64,000 nt of DNA from Arenimonas composti TR7-09 = DSM 18010. Lineage in GTDB: Bacteria; Pseudomonadota; Gammaproteobacteria; Xanthomonadales; Xanthomonadaceae. The notes beneath the pieces were generated by a model, which worked only from the letters and a program-made list of their open reading frames with translations, did no database searches and had not been told where the DNA came from. This document shows, piece by piece, positions 47,978-58,289 of this stretch. Location of the stretch: the NCBI RefSeq assembly GCF_000426365.1, contig NZ_AUFF01000001.1, positions 372,001 to 436,000 of the forward strand, given 5' to 3'. The translations under genes were made by a program, and so were the position numbers. Numbering within the stretch: position 1 is the stretch's first letter; every line of letters starts with the position of its first letter.

Positions 47978-49275
47978 GGCGGATCCACTGGAGCGCGCTC
48001 GCCGCGGACGCACGCGCGGAGGCGCTCGCGCGGCCGGTGCGCCGCGACGACGCCCGCCTGCGCCGCGGCGTTCGCCGGATCTTCGCCGAGGTCGAGGCGG
48101 GCGGGGCGCCGGCGCTGCGGGCCCTGACCCGGCGCTTCGACGGCGTCGACGTCGCCGAGGCGCGCGTGCCCGAGGCCGCGTTCGCCGCGGCCGAAGCCAG
48201 CCTGCCGGCCGCCGTGCGCGCCGCCCTCGACGCCGCGATCGAACGCCTGACGCACTGGCACCGCGGCGGCCAGGGGCAGGAGTTCTCGCTGGAAACCGCC
48301 GCCGGCGTGCGTTGCGGTCGGCTGCTGCGGCCGATCCCGCGGGTCGGCCTGTACGTGCCGGCCGGCAGCGCGCCGCTGCCGTCGACGGCGCTGATGCTCG
48401 GCGTGCCGGCGCGGCTCGCCGGCTGCCGCGATGTCGTGCTGTGTACGCCACCGCGCGCCGACGGCGGCGCCGATCCGGCGGTGCTGGCCGCGGCCGCGCG
48501 CTGCGGCATCCGCGACGTGTATCGCATCGGCGGAGCGCAGGCGATCGCGGCGATGGCGCTCGGGGCCGGCGGCGTACCGCGCTGCGACAAGCTGTTCGGG
48601 CCGGGCAATGCCTGGGTCGACGCCGCCAAGCGGCACGCCGCGGCGCTGCCGGGCGGCCCGGCGATCGACCTGCCCGCTGGACCCTCGGAAGTGCTGGTGA
48701 TCGCCGATGCCGGCGCCCGCCCGGCGTGGATCGCCGCCGACCTGCTGGCGCAGGCCGAACACGGACCCGACGCGCAGGCGATCGTCCTCAGCGACTCGCC
48801 GGCCCTGCTCGACGCGGTCGCTGCCGAACTGCCACGCCAGCTCGCCCGGCTGCCGCGCGCGGCGATCGCCGCGCAGGCGCTGCAGGCGGCGCGCCTGGTG
48901 CAGGTGGCGAGCCTGGACGAGGCCTTCGCGCTCGCCGCCGAATACGCGCCCGAACACCTGCTGCTGGCGCTGCGCGAGCCGCGGCAGTGGCTGCCGCGGG
49001 TGCAGTGCGCCGGCTCCGTCTTCCTCGGCGACCACACCCCGGAAACCCTCGGTGACTACAACTCCGGCACCAACCACGTGCTGCCGACCGGCGGTGCCGC
49101 GCGGGCCTGGAGCGGGGTCGGGGTCGGCGCCTTCCAGCTGGCGATCAGCGTGCAGGAAGTGACGCCGGCCGGACTGGCGGCGATCGGTCCGGAAGCCGTC
49201 ACCCTGGCCCGCGCCGAAGGACTGGAAGCGCATGCCCAGGCGGTGCTGCAGCGGCTGCCGGCGGTGGCCGCATGA
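47974..49275 (+). CDS. hisD: Histidinol dehydrogenase
   Basis: 433 residues from ATG 47974 (ATGA overlap with hisG). Catalyses the last two oxidations to histidine. [64 protein letters not shown] (zinc His) and [23 protein letters not shown] are all family blocks. Confidence 0.96.
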   Translation: MRRIHWSALAADARAEALARPVRRDDARLRRGVRRIFAEVEAGGAPALRALTRRFDGVDVAEARVPEAAFAAAEASLPAAVRAALDAAIERLTHWHRGGQGQEFSLETAAGVRCGRLLRPIPRVGLYVPAGSAPLPSTALMLGVPARLAGCRDVVLCTPPRADGGADPAVLAAAARCGIRDVYRIGGAQAIAAMALGAGGVPRCDKLFGPGNAWVDAAKRHAAALPGGPAIDLPAGPSEVLVIADAGARPAWIAADLLAQAEHGPDAQAIVLSDSPALLDAVAAELPRQLARLPRAAIAAQALQAARLVQVASLDEAFALAAEYAPEHLLLALREPRQWLPRVQCAGSVFLGDHTPETLGDYNSGTNHVLPTGGAARAWSGVGVGAFQLAISVQEVTPAGLAAIGPEAVTLARAEGLEAHAQAVLQRLPAVAA

Positions 49276-50375
49276 GTGCGCAGGCCTTCGCCACGTCGAC
49301 GATGACCTTGCCGCCGGCGCTGCAGCCGCTGGTGCGTCCGGATCTCGCCGGTTTCGCCGGCTACGCCTCGGCGGCGCGCGAGCGCGGCGCCGGCAGCGTG
49401 CGCCTCGATGCCAACGAATCGCCGCACGCCAACGCCGCCGACCGCGGTGGCCGCCTGCGCCGCTATCCGCCGCCGCAGCCGCAGGCCCTGCGCGAGGCAC
49501 TGGCCGACCTCTACGGCAGCCGTCCGGAGAACCTGCTGCTCTGCCGCGGCAGCGACGAGGCGATCGACCTGCTGGTGCGCGGCTGCTGCCGCGCCGGCCT
49601 CGATCCGGTGCTGGTGACGCCGCCGACCTTCGGCATGTACGCGGTCGCCGCGCGGCTGCAGGGCGCGCCGCTGCAGACGTTCGCGCAGCAGGCCGGCGGG
49701 GCCGGCTTCGCGCTCGACTTCGCCGCGCTGGAGGCGCGTGCCCGCGACACCGGTGCGCGCGTGCTGTTCCTGTGCTCGCCGGGCAATCCGACGGGGCAGG
49801 CGCTGGATCCCGATGCGGTACTCGCGCTGGCGCAGGCATTGCAGGGTCGCTGCCTGGTGGTGCTCGACGAGGCCTATGTCGAGTTCGCCGACGTGCGCTC
49901 GCTGGCGCCGTCGGCCGGCACCCCGACGAACCTGTGCGTGCTGCGCACCTTGTCGAAGGCGCATGCGCTGGCCGGCGCGCGCATCGGCGCGCTGGTGGCG
50001 GCGCCGGAACTGGTCGCCTGGCTGGCGCGGCTGCAGGCGCCGTATCCGCTGCCGGTGCCGAGCGTCGCGGCGGCGCTGGCCGCACTGGCGCCGGCCGCAC
50101 GCGCGGCGACGCGAACGCGCATCGCCGCGGTCGTGGCACAGCGCGAGCGCATGGCGAAGGCGCTGGTGCGTTCGCCGCGCGTGCGGGCGGTGCTGCCCTC
50201 GCAGGCGAACTTCCTCGCGGTGCGTTTCGTCGATGCCGACGACGCGCTGGCGCGGCTGGCCGCCGCCGGCATCATCGTCCGCGACCAGCGCGCCCAGCCG
50301 GGTCTGGCCGATGTGCTGCGGATCAGCATCGGCAGCGCGCGCGAGAACGCGGCGCTGCTGGAGGCGCTGGCATGA
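49272..50375 (+). CDS. hisC: Histidinol-phosphate aminotransferase
   Basis: 367 residues, ATGA overlap with hisD. Fold-type I PLP enzyme: [49 protein letters not shown] and the PLP lysine in [18 protein letters not shown] (about residue 229). Confidence 0.95.
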   Translation: MSAQAFATSTMTLPPALQPLVRPDLAGFAGYASAARERGAGSVRLDANESPHANAADRGGRLRRYPPPQPQALREALADLYGSRPENLLLCRGSDEAIDLLVRGCCRAGLDPVLVTPPTFGMYAVAARLQGAPLQTFAQQAGGAGFALDFAALEARARDTGARVLFLCSPGNPTGQALDPDAVLALAQALQGRCLVVLDEAYVEFADVRSLAPSAGTPTNLCVLRTLSKAHALAGARIGALVAAPELVAWLARLQAPYPLPVPSVAAALAALAPAARAATRTRIAAVVAQRERMAKALVRSPRVRAVLPSQANFLAVRFVDADDALARLAAAGIIVRDQRAQPGLADVLRISIGSARENAALLEALA

Positions 50376-51460
50376 GTGGCCGCCGCATCCTGTTCGTCGA
50401 CCGCGACGGCACCCTGATCGAGGAACCGGCGGACCAGCAGATCGACAGCTACGCGAAGCTGCGCTTCATGCCGGGCATGCTGCCGGCGCTGCTGAAACTG
50501 CGGGACGCCGGTTTTTCCTTCGTGATGGTCAGCAACCAGGACGGCCTGGGCACGGCGTCGTTCCCGCGCGAGCACTTCGAAGGCCCGCAACAGCTGCTGC
50601 TGCAGCTGCTGGAATCGCAGGGGATCGCATTCGAGGCGGTGCTGATCGACGCGAGCTTCGAACACGAGGGCCGGCCGACCCGCAAGCCGGGCGTCGGCCT
50701 GCTGCTGCCGTGGCTGCGCGACCGCGGCGTCGATCTCGCCGGCAGCGCGGTGGTCGGCGACCGCGAGACGGACCTGCAGCTGGCGGAGAACCTCGGCTGT
50801 CGTGGCTTCCGCATCGGTCCCGGCTTCGGCGACTGGGCGGCGGTCGCGCATGAACTCGCCGACGCGCCGCGGCGCGCACGGATCCGCCGCACGACCAGCG
50901 AGACCGACGTCGCCGTCGAAGTCGATCTCGACCGCGAGGCGCCGGCACGGGTCGACACCGGCATCGGTTTCCTCGACCACATGCTCGAGCAGCTCGGCCG
51001 CCACGCCGGTTTCGATCTCGCGCTGCGCTGCCGCGGCGACCTCCGGGTCGATGCCCACCACAGCGTCGAGGATGTCGCCCTTGCCCTGGGGCAGGCACTG
51101 CGCGACGCGCTCGCCGACAAGCGCGGCATCGGCCGCTACGGCGACAGCAGCGGCCGCGGCGCGCTGACGTTGCCGATGGACGAGGCGCTGGCAGGGGCCG
51201 CACTGGATCTCGGCGGCCGGCCCCTGTTCGTCTTCGACGGCGCGATCCCCGGCGATGCCGTCGGTGGCCTGCCGACGTCGCTGGTGCCGCATTTCTTCCG
51301 CTCGCTCTGCGATGCCGCCGGCATGGCCCTGCACCTGCAGGTGCGCGGCGAGGACGCACACCACGTGGTCGAGGCGGCGTTCAAGGCGGTCGCGCGCGCG
51401 CTGCGCCAGGCGATCCGCCGCGACGGCCGGCTGCTGCCGAGCACGAAGGGCCGCCTGTGA
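50372..51460 (+). CDS. hisB: Bifunctional histidinol-phosphatase/imidazoleglycerol-phosphate dehydratase
   Basis: 362 residues from ATG 50372. N-terminal HAD phosphatase ([12 protein letters not shown], residues 7-18; [27 protein letters not shown]) fused to C-terminal IGP dehydratase (about 170-362) with [21 protein letters not shown] and [17 protein letters not shown] metal-binding His motifs. This fused form is typical of gammaproteobacterial his operons. Confidence 0.96.
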   Translation: MSGRRILFVDRDGTLIEEPADQQIDSYAKLRFMPGMLPALLKLRDAGFSFVMVSNQDGLGTASFPREHFEGPQQLLLQLLESQGIAFEAVLIDASFEHEGRPTRKPGVGLLLPWLRDRGVDLAGSAVVGDRETDLQLAENLGCRGFRIGPGFGDWAAVAHELADAPRRARIRRTTSETDVAVEVDLDREAPARVDTGIGFLDHMLEQLGRHAGFDLALRCRGDLRVDAHHSVEDVALALGQALRDALADKRGIGRYGDSSGRGALTLPMDEALAGAALDLGGRPLFVFDGAIPGDAVGGLPTSLVPHFFRSLCDAAGMALHLQVRGEDAHHVVEAAFKAVARALRQAIRRDGRLLPSTKGRL

Positions 51461-52056
51461 ACGTCGCGATCGTCGACACCGGTGCCGGCAACATCGGCGC
51501 CCTGCAGGCGGCGCTGCAGCGGCTGGGTGCCGAGGGGCGGCTGGTCACGGAAGCCGCGGCACTGGCGGACGCCGAGCGCGTGCTGCTGCCGGGGGTCGGC
51601 GCCGCCGGGGCGGCGATGGCGACGCTGCGCGCCAACGGCTTGACCGAGGCGCTGCGCAGGCTCGAGGTGCCGCTGCTCGGCATCTGCCTCGGCATGCAGC
51701 TGCTGTTCGAACGCTCCCGCGAAGGCGAGGTCGAAACCCTCGGCCTGCTGCCGGGCACGGTCGCGCCGCTGCCGCCGGCGCCGGCGCTGCGGCTGCCGCA
51801 TACCGGCTGGAGCCGGCTGCACCGGCGCGGCGACGATCCGCTGCTCGAAGGGGTCGCCGACGGCGCCTGGGCCTATTTCGTGCACGGTTACGCGGCGCCG
51901 GTCGGGGCGGACTGCGTCGCGGAGGCCGAACACGGCGAGCGCTTCGCCGCCGCGGTGCGCCGCGGCCGGATCGCCGGCACCCAGTTCCATCCCGAGCGCT
52001 CCGGCCTGGCCGGGGCGAGAATCCTGCAATCCTTCCTGAAGGGCTGGGACCGATGA
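51457..52056 (+). CDS. hisH: Imidazole glycerol phosphate synthase, glutaminase subunit
   Basis: 199 residues from GTG 51457 (GTGA overlap). Class I glutamine amidotransferase: nucleophile Cys in [12 protein letters not shown] (about residue 75), and His/Glu in [11 protein letters not shown] near the C-terminus. Works with HisF, encoded two genes later. Confidence 0.95.
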   Translation: MNVAIVDTGAGNIGALQAALQRLGAEGRLVTEAAALADAERVLLPGVGAAGAAMATLRANGLTEALRRLEVPLLGICLGMQLLFERSREGEVETLGLLPGTVAPLPPAPALRLPHTGWSRLHRRGDDPLLEGVADGAWAYFVHGYAAPVGADCVAEAEHGERFAAAVRRGRIAGTQFHPERSGLAGARILQSFLKGWDR

Positions 52057-52796
52057 CGATCCAGTTGTTGCCGGCGATCGACGTGCGCGAGGGCCGCGTC
52101 GTGCGCCTTCGCCAGGGCGATTACGAACAGGAGATCCGCTACGCCGACGATCCGCTGGCAGTCGCCGAGCGTTATGCGGAAGCCGGTGCGACCTGGCTGC
52201 ACCTGGTCGACCTCGACGCCGCGCGCGAGGGCGGCTACACGCTGCTGCCGCTGCTCGCGGCGATCCGCGAACGTACCGGCCTGCGCGTGCAGACCGGCGG
52301 CGGCGTGCGTGCCCGCGGCGATCTCGACGCGATCCTCGCCGCCGGCGCCGAGCGGGTGATCGTCGGCTCGCTGGCGGTGCGCGAGCCGGCGCGGGTGACC
52401 AGCTGGCTGCACGGGGTCGGTCCGGAGCGCCTGGTGCTCGCGCTCGACACCCGCCGCGACGCGACCGGGCGCTGGCGCCTGCCGGTGCACGGCTGGACCA
52501 GCACCGACGGCGACCGCGAACTGTCGGAACTCGCGGAAAGCTTCGCCGGCGCCGGCGTGCGCCACCTGCTGTGCACCGACATCGACCGCGACGGCAGCCT
52601 CTCCGGCCCGAACGTCGGCCTGTACCGCGAACTCGTGGCGCGCCTGCCGGGCGTGTCGCTGCAGGCCTCCGGGGGCGTGCGTGACCCCGGCGACGTCGCC
52701 GCTGCCGAGGACGCCGGCTGCGCGGCGATCGTGCTCGGCCGCGCCCTGCTCGAAGGCCGGCTGCCGCTCGCGCTCCTGCGTGGCGGGGCAGGCTGA
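52053..52796 (+). CDS. hisA: ProFAR isomerase
   Basis: 247 residues from ATG 52053 (ATGA overlap with hisH). (beta-alpha)8 barrel: [20 protein letters not shown] with catalytic Asp8-type residue, [36 protein letters not shown] and [13 protein letters not shown] phosphate sites. Confidence 0.95.
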   Translation: MTIQLLPAIDVREGRVVRLRQGDYEQEIRYADDPLAVAERYAEAGATWLHLVDLDAAREGGYTLLPLLAAIRERTGLRVQTGGGVRARGDLDAILAAGAERVIVGSLAVREPARVTSWLHGVGPERLVLALDTRRDATGRWRLPVHGWTSTDGDRELSELAESFAGAGVRHLLCTDIDRDGSLSGPNVGLYRELVARLPGVSLQASGGVRDPGDVAAAEDAGCAAIVLGRALLEGRLPLALLRGGAG

Positions 52797-53572
52797 TGCC
52801 CGCGCGCCGGATCATGCCCTGCCTGGACGTGCGCGGCGGCCGCGTGGTCAAGGGCGTGCGCTTCCGTGCCCACGTCGACTGCGGCGCGATCGAGGACCTC
52901 GCGCGCCGTTACCGCGACGAGGGTGCCGACGAGCTGGTGTTCTACGACATCGGCGCCAGCCCGGCCGGGCGCAGCGTCGACCTCGACTGGGTCGGGCGGG
53001 TCGCGCGGGTGCTCGACATCCCGTTCTGCGTCGCCGGCGGCATCGATTCGGTGGCGAAGGCGAGGGCGGTGCTGCGCGCCGGCGCCGACAAGGTCTCGGT
53101 GAACACGCCGGCGCTGATGCGGCCGGACCTGATCGACGAACTCGCCGACGCCTTCGGCGTGCAGTGCGTGGTGGTCGGCATCGACAGCACCCGCGAGGCG
53201 GACGGCGAATGGCGGCTGCGCTCGCACACCGGCGACGCGGAGCGGATGCGCGCGCCGGGCCGGCGCATGCTCGACTGGCTGCTCGAAGTGCAGGCACGCG
53301 GTGCCGGCGAGGTGGTGCTGAACTGCATCGACAGCGACGGCGTCCGTCGCGGCTACGACCTCGCCCAGCTGGCCGCCGCGCGCGCGCTGTGCCGGGTACC
53401 GCTGATCGCCTCCGGGGGCGCCGGCACCATCGCGCATTTCGTCGACGCGTTCGCGCGTGCGGACGTCGACGGCGCGCTCGCTGCCGGCGCCTTCCACGAC
53501 GGCAGCGTGCGCATCCCGGTGCTGAAGCGTTCGCTGGGCCTGCATGGCGTCGAGGTGCGTGATGCCGCCTGA
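52796..53572 (+). CDS. hisF: Imidazole glycerol phosphate synthase, cyclase subunit
   Basis: 258 residues; starts on the last base of the hisA stop. (beta-alpha)8 barrel paralogous to His[20 protein letters not shown] (catalytic Asp), [42 protein letters not shown] (second catalytic Asp) and [17 protein letters not shown]. Confidence 0.96.
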   Translation: MPARRIMPCLDVRGGRVVKGVRFRAHVDCGAIEDLARRYRDEGADELVFYDIGASPAGRSVDLDWVGRVARVLDIPFCVAGGIDSVAKARAVLRAGADKVSVNTPALMRPDLIDELADAFGVQCVVVGIDSTREADGEWRLRSHTGDAERMRAPGRRMLDWLLEVQARGAGEVVLNCIDSDGVRRGYDLAQLAAARALCRVPLIASGGAGTIAHFVDAFARADVDGALAAGAFHDGSVRIPVLKRSLGLHGVEVRDAA

Positions 53573-54191
53573 GGAAACTGGCCTGGCGATCGGCCCCGAT
53601 CCCGGCGCGCTGGACTGGAGTCGCAGCGGTGGCCTGGTCGCGGCGGTCGTGCAGCATGCGGCGACCCGGCAGGTGCTGATGCTCGGCTGGATGGACCGCG
53701 CCGCGCTCGCGGCCACGCTGGCGAGCCGCGAGGTGACCTTCTTCAGCCGCTCCCGCCAGCGCCTGTGGCGCAAGGGCGAAACCAGCGGCAACGTGCTCGA
53801 CCTGGTGGCGATCGCGCCCGACTGCGACGGCGATGCGCTGCTGGTGCAGGCGCTGCCGCGCGGGCCGACCTGCCACCTCGACCGCGCCAGCTGTTTCGGC
53901 GAGGCGCCGGGCGATGTCTTCGCCCTCGTCGATGCGGTCGTCGCCGAGCGTGCGCGCACGCGGCCGGCCGGCAGTTACGTCGCGCGCCTGCTCGACGCGG
54001 GCGTGCGGCGGGCCGCGCAGAAGGTCGGCGAGGAAGGCGTCGAGACCGCGCTCGCCGCCGTCGCCGAAGACGACGCGGCGCTGCTCGGCGAGGCCGCAGA
54101 CCTGGTGTTCCACCTGACCGTGCTGCTGCGCGCGCGCGGAATGGGCCTGGGCGACGTCGCGGCGGTGCTGCGGGGGCGCCACGCCGGCTGA
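53562..54191 (+). CDS. hisI: Bifunctional PR-AMP cyclohydrolase/PR-ATP pyrophosphatase
   Basis: 209 residues. I chose ATG 53562 ([11 protein letters not shown]), 11 bases inside hisF; an ATG six codons earlier adds hisF-overlapping residues. HisI domain: [55 protein letters not shown] (metal Cys/His). HisE domain: [14 protein letters not shown] and a helical Glu-rich pyrophosphatase region. Last gene of the his operon. Confidence 0.95.
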   Translation: MPPEETGLAIGPDPGALDWSRSGGLVAAVVQHAATRQVLMLGWMDRAALAATLASREVTFFSRSRQRLWRKGETSGNVLDLVAIAPDCDGDALLVQALPRGPTCHLDRASCFGEAPGDVFALVDAVVAERARTRPAGSYVARLLDAGVRRAAQKVGEEGVETALAAVAEDDAALLGEAADLVFHLTVLLRARGMGLGDVAAVLRGRHAG

Positions 54192-54213
54192 GGCTGCGGG
54201 CTATCCTTCGCGC

Positions 54214-55860
54214 ATGGACCGTTCATGCTCGCGTGCGCCGCGGCGCCGTGCCGTTTCCGGGATCGTCGCGCTCGGCCTTGCGATGACCGCGCTGACAGCG
54301 CTGCCTGCCGCCGCCTGCAGCGGCCGGGTCTTCCTCGACCACGACGGCGACGGTCGCCACGACCGGGGTGAGCCCGGGCTGGCCGGGGTCGCGGTCTCCG
54401 ACGGCCACACCCTCGTGCGCACCGGTGCCGACGGCCGCTACCGGCTGCCGCGCGGCACCGCGCTGCACTTCGTCGTGAAGCCCGCCGGCTACGTCCTCGG
54501 CCGCCGCGCCGATGGCCTGCCGGCGCACTGGGCGCGGGCGCGCGGTGCCTGCGCCGACTTCGCGCTGCGCGAGGATCCGCGCCCCGCCGGCGAACTGCGG
54601 GTGCTGCTGTTCGCCGATTCGCAGACCCGCGACGCGCAGGAGGTCGAGTGGTTCCGCCGCGGCATCGTCGAGCGCGCCCGAATAACGGTGTCAGAGACAG
54701 TTATTCGCGCCGGCGACGGCGCTGGGTCCACGTTGCCTTCGCGGATAACTGTCTCTGACACCGTTATTCCTCCGGCGCTGGGGGTGACGCTGGGGGACAT
54801 CACCAACGACGACCCGGCGCTGTATCCGCAGCTGATCGAAGCCGTCACCAGCCTCGGCCTGCCCTGGCTGCACGCGCCCGGCAATCACGATGTCGACCTG
54901 GCCGCGCCGGCCGACGCCGGTTCGCTGGCCTCGTTCCACGCCGCGTTCGGCCCCGACACCTATGCCTGGGAAGAGGCCGAGGCCAGCTTCATCGTGTTCG
55001 ACGACGTCATCTGGCAGCCCTATCCCGGCCGCAAGTACATCGGCGGCCTACGCGAGGACCAGTTCGCCTTCCTCGCGGCCTACCTGCGCGATCTTCCCGA
55101 CGACCGCCCACTGGTGCTCGCCGCGCACATGCCGTTTTTCGACGACGAGCCGGGCATCCAGACCTTCCGTCCGGCCGACCGCGAGCGCCTGTTCGCGCTG
55201 CTGCAGCGTTTCGAACACGTGCTGCTGCTGACCGCGCACGGGCACGTCCAGCGCCATTTCTTCCACGAGGCCGGCACCGGCTGGCACGGCGCGCGGCCGC
55301 TGCACGAATACAACGCCGGTGCCGCCTGCGGCAGTTACTGGAGCGGTCCGCTCGACGCCGACGGCATCCCGCTGTCGACGATGGCCGACGGCACCCCGAA
55401 GGGCTGGGGCGAGCTGCGCCTGCGCGGCGACGGTGCCTACGGCCTGCGCTGGTTCATCGCCGAAGCCGCAAGCGATCCGGACACCGCCCTGGCCCTGCAC
55501 GCGCCGCAGGTGCTGCGCCGCGGCAGCTGGCCGGGCCAGGCGGTGGTCGCGAACGTCTTCATGGGCCGCGCCGACACCCGCGTCGAATACCGCATCGACG
55601 ACGGCGAATGGATGCCGATGGTGCGCGTCGACCAGCCCGACCCGCGCCTGCTCGCCGAGAACCTGCGCGACGACGCCGCGGAGGAACTGCGCGCTTACGA
55701 CCGCCTGCCGGAAGCCGCGCCGTCGACCCATCTGTGGCGCGGTCGGCTGCCGACGGATCTCGCGGCCGGCGAGCACCGCATCGAGGTGCGCGTGCGCGAC
55801 CCGTGGCGGGGCGAGGACATCGCGACCACGCGCTACCGCCTCGTCGACCGCGACCGCTGA
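54214..55860 (+). CDS. Secreted calcineurin-like metallophosphoesterase, carrying an in-frame REPIN-like insertion
   Basis: 548 residues. Signal peptide about 1-34, an SdrD/carboxypeptidase-type beta domain with calcium-like DHDGDGRHD (about 42-50), the phosphoesterase core (LFADSQTRD about 132, LGDITND about 195, GNHDVD about 227, AAHMPFF, TAHGHVQRHFF) and a C-terminal phosphoesterase-associated domain (about 400-548). Residues about 156-185 (RITVSETVI... RITVSDTVIP) are encoded by two inverted copies of a palindromic repeat, placed between the first motif and GD. The frame is kept, but activity might be impaired. TATCCT (54202-54207) ends 6 bases before ATG, suggesting a leaderless start. 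Confidence 0.85.
   Translation: MDRSCSRAPRRRAVSGIVALGLAMTALTALPAAACSGRVFLDHDGDGRHDRGEPGLAGVAVSDGHTLVRTGADGRYRLPRGTALHFVVKPAGYVLGRRADGLPAHWARARGACADFALREDPRPAGELRVLLFADSQTRDAQEVEWFRRGIVERARITVSETVIRAGDGAGSTLPSRITVSDTVIPPALGVTLGDITNDDPALYPQLIEAVTSLGLPWLHAPGNHDVDLAAPADAGSLASFHAAFGPDTYAWEEAEASFIVFDDVIWQPYPGRKYIGGLREDQFAFLAAYLRDLPDDRPLVLAAHMPFFDDEPGIQTFRPADRERLFALLQRFEHVLLLTAHGHVQRHFFHEAGTGWHGARPLHEYNAGAACGSYWSGPLDADGIPLSTMADGTPKGWGELRLRGDGAYGLRWFIAEAASDPDTALALHAPQVLRRGSWPGQAVVANVFMGRADTRVEYRIDDGEWMPMVRVDQPDPRLLAENLRDDAAEELRAYDRLPEAAPSTHLWRGRLPTDLAAGEHRIEVRVRDPWRGEDIATTRYRLVDRDR
54681..54768. repeat. REPIN/MITE-like inverted repeat inside the phosphoesterase gene
   Basis: AATAACGGTGTCAGAGACAG... 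(54681-54705) is repeated in inverse orientation at 54745-54768; 23 bases are perfectly complementary, with 40 bases between. Each copy is also a hairpin by itself (AATAAC..TGTC / GACA..GTTATT with a GG bulge). Intergenic copies of this type of GTGTCAGAGAC repeat are usual; here it is translated. Confidence 0.85.
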
Positions 55861-55872
55861 GCGGGGCTGCCC

Positions 55873-56886
55873 TCAGCGACGCTGCTTGAGCGCCTTGCCC
55901 TTGCCCGGACCGGCGGTGGCGATGTCGGCGGCGTCGCCGATCGGCCACGGGTAGGCGAGGGCAGGGCCGGGACTGACCCCGCGCCTCCACTCCGCCAGGG
56001 TCGCGGCGATGCGCGCGCCGCGCTGGATCTGCGGCAGCGACGGCGGCAGGTCCTGTTCGTGCTCGCGGCGGGCGATCTCCCGCTTCGCCGCCTCGAAGGC
56101 CGCCTCGAAGTCGATGGTCTGGTTCAGCGCCTGCACGAGGAAGGCTTCGCCGAAATAGGTCGCGGTGGCATCGACGCCGCAGCCGAAGCTCGGCCGCGCC
56201 TTGTGTGCCGCCATCAGCACCAGCGTGTCCGGGCCGCCCAGGGCGGCCGCGAAGCCGCCGGCGTAGCAGGCCGAGACCACGATCACCCGGTGGCGGATGC
56301 CGGCGTCGTCCAGCGCCGCGCGGATCGCCGGCGGGCGCAGCCAGGCGTCGCGCTGGCCGGGACGCGCCAGGTAGAGCGCATGCTCCGGCGCCCCATGGGT
56401 GGTCAGGTAGAGCAGCAGCAGGTCCTCGTCGCGATCCATCGCCGCGCCGATCGCCGCCAGCGCCGCGCGCAGGTTCGAGGCGTCGGCCGGCGGCAGGGCC
56501 GGGGCGACGTCGTCGGCCGGATGGTTGGCGAGCACGACCACGCGCCCGGCGGCATCGAGCCGCTGCGCCGCGAGGTCGCGCAGGTACAGCGCCTCGTTGC
56601 GGAACACCTGCTCGGTGCCGTCGCCGGCGAAGGCCAGCACATAAAGGTCGCGATGCCCGGGGCGCTGCGGCGCCAGCGCCGCGAGCTGGGCCGCGAGCAG
56701 CGGATCCCGCGCCGGCGCCGGCGCCAGCGCCGCGGCCGCGTCGGGCGCGGCATCGCCGCGGCTCTTGCGGAAATCCTTCGCGGAGGCCGAGGCCGCCAGC
56801 GCCAGCAGCAGGAGCAACGCGGCCAGCCAGCGCAGCGCCGGCACCGGGCCGGCGACCGCGACGGTGCCCACGCCGCGGCGCCTCAC
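55873..56886 (-). CDS. C13 (legumain/caspase-fold) family peptidase
   Basis: 337 residues from GTG 56886, overlapping the mtnC stop (GTGA). Signal sequence or N-terminal anchor about 15-38 ([19 protein letters not shown]). Caspase-type catalytic dyad: His in [10 protein letters not shown] (about residue 163) and Cys in [12 protein letters not shown] (about 208). [16 protein letters not shown] fits the C13 start. Probably a periplasmic or membrane-attached peptidase; substrate unknown. Coupled to methionine-salvage mtnC without an obvious functional link. Confidence 0.85.
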   Translation of the reverse strand: MRRRGVGTVAVAGPVPALRWLAALLLLLALAASASAKDFRKSRGDAAPDAAAALAPAPARDPLLAAQLAALAPQRPGHRDLYVLAFAGDGTEQVFRNEALYLRDLAAQRLDAAGRVVVLANHPADDVAPALPPADASNLRAALAAIGAAMDRDEDLLLLYLTTHGAPEHALYLARPGQRDAWLRPPAIRAALDDAGIRHRVIVVSACYAGGFAAALGGPDTLVLMAAHKARPSFGCGVDATATYFGEAFLVQALNQTIDFEAAFEAAKREIARREHEQDLPPSLPQIQRGARIAATLAEWRRGVSPGPALAYPWPIGDAADIATAGPGKGKALKQRR

Positions 56887-57581
56887 ACGCGCTCCGGATC
56901 GATGTCGGCGAAGGATTCGACGCGCGGATGCCCGTGCGTCGCCGCGCCAGTGCGCGGCCGCGGATAGTCCTCGCGGCGGTCGAGCAGTACGGTGCGCAGG
57001 CCAGCCTCGCGGGCGGCATCGAGTTCCTCGACGACGTCCGACAGGAACACGATGTCGCCGGCCGGCAGGCCGAGGCGGCGGACGATCTCGGCGTAACTCG
57101 CGGATTCGCGCTTGCCGCCGACTTCGGTGTCGAACCAGCCGCTGAAGCAGCGACTCAGGTCGCCGGCGTCGGTATGCCCGAACAGCAGCTTCTGCGCCGG
57201 CACCGAGCCGGACGAATACACGGCCATCGGCCGGCCCTCGCGATGCCAGCGCTGCAGCGCCGCGGCGGCATCCGGATAGATTTGCGCGGTGAAGTCGGCG
57301 CGCCCGTAGCCATCGGCCCAGACCATGCCCTGCAGCGCCTTCAGTGCGGTGTGCTTGCGGTCCTGGTCGATCCAGCCCTGCAGCGTCTCGACGACCAGGT
57401 CGTCCTGGCAGGCGCCTCCGAGCTCGGTCGCGACCGCATCCAGCCAGCGCCGCACCTCCGGCTCCTGCCCACGCACCGCCACGAAGCCCGGCAGTGCCCG
57501 CCGCGCATACGGAAACAGCACGTCCTTCACGAACGAGATGCTGCTGGTGGTGCCCTCGATATCGGTCAGAACGGTCTTCAT
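56883..57581 (-). CDS. mtnC: Enolase-phosphatase E1 (methionine salvage)
   Basis: 232 residues from ATG 57581 ([20 protein letters not shown]). Converts 2,3-diketo-5-methylthiopentyl-1-phosphate to the acireductone. HAD motifs DIEGTTSSI (residues 7-15), [15 protein letters not shown] and [16 protein letters not shown]. Separated from mtnD by 162 bases containing repeated ACGGATGAACACGGAT-like sequence, which is unusual since mtnB-mtnD are fused by overlap. Confidence 0.95.
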   Translation of the reverse strand: MKTVLTDIEGTTSSISFVKDVLFPYARRALPGFVAVRGQEPEVRRWLDAVATELGGACQDDLVVETLQGWIDQDRKHTALKALQGMVWADGYGRADFTAQIYPDAAAALQRWHREGRPMAVYSSGSVPAQKLLFGHTDAGDLSRCFSGWFDTEVGGKRESASYAEIVRRLGLPAGDIVFLSDVVEELDAAREAGLRTVLLDRREDYPRPRTGAATHGHPRVESFADIDPERV

Positions 57582-57594
57582 GCGGGTTCTCAAT

Positions 57595-57740
57595 TCCTTG
57601 CCACGGACGAGCACGGATCACACGGACGAGCACGGATAAAGCGCTTTCCCCGCGCGTCGCACGTGGACGACGCCGAACAAACCGCTCTTGCCCTATCCGT
57701 GTTCATCCTTCTTGATCCGCGTTCATCCGTGTCCAAAACG
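57595..57740. repeat. CACGGAT-type repeats in the mtnD-mtnC gap
   Basis: Direct repeat CACGGACGAGCACGGAT occurs twice (about 57602-57618 and 57621-57637) and, further right, inverted relatives ATCCGTGTTCATCC and ATCCGCGTTCATCCGTGTCC (about 57703-57735). Together they form a loose inverted-repeat element splitting the mtn operon. Such ATCCGTGTTCATCCGTG repeats are scattered in many genomes. Confidence 0.65.
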
Positions 57741-57743
57741 CCC

Positions 57744-58289
57744 TCACTGTCCGAAGCGCGGAAAGCGCGTGGCGATGTCGGTGCCGGTGAAGTGGCCGAC
57801 CCAGCCATCCGGCTCGGTGAAGAAGCGGATCGCGACGAAGCTCGGCTCCGGGCCCATGTCGAACCAGTGGGTGGTGCCGTCGGGCACGCCGATCAGGTCG
57901 CCGGCCTCGCAGAGGATCTCGTAGACGCGCTCGCCGACGTGCAGGGTGAACAGGCCCGAGCCGGCGACGAAGAAACGCACCTCGTCTTCCTTGTGGAAGT
58001 GCTCGTCGAGGAACTTCGCGCGCATCGCCTCGCGGTTCGGGTTGTCGGGCGCGATGCTGACGACGTCGACGCTGCGGAAACCGCGCTCGGCGACCAGCCG
58101 GTCGATGTCGCTGCGGTAGGCGGCCATCACCGCCTCCGGCGGATCGCCCGGGCTGACCGGATGCGCCGGCGTCCACTGCTCGAAGGTGACGCCGATGGGT
58201 TTCAGTTCGGCGGCGATTTCGGCGCGGTCGCCGGTGGCGACGATCGCCGTCGCGGGGTCGTGGTCGGCGAAGATGCGCAGGCGGCTCAT
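57744..58289 (-). CDS. mtnD: Acireductone dioxygenase
   Basis: 181 residues from ATG 58289 ([12 protein letters not shown]). Cupin enzyme that yields 2-keto-4-methylthiobutyrate and formate (Fe form). Metal ligands: [19 protein letters not shown] (HxH...E, about 97-103) and a later His in GTTHWFDMG (about 140). ATGA overlap with mtnB. Confidence 0.95.
   Translation of the reverse strand: MSRLRIFADHDPATAIVATGDRAEIAAELKPIGVTFEQWTPAHPVSPGDPPEAVMAAYRSDIDRLVAERGFRSVDVVSIAPDNPNREAMRAKFLDEHFHKEDEVRFFVAGSGLFTLHVGERVYEILCEAGDLIGVPDGTTHWFDMGPEPSFVAIRFFTEPDGWVGHFTGTDIATRFPRFGQ

Noticed and set aside
49874..51364. Long minus-strand frames through the his operon
   Set aside because: Antisense shadows of hisC/hisB, which carry full catalytic motifs.
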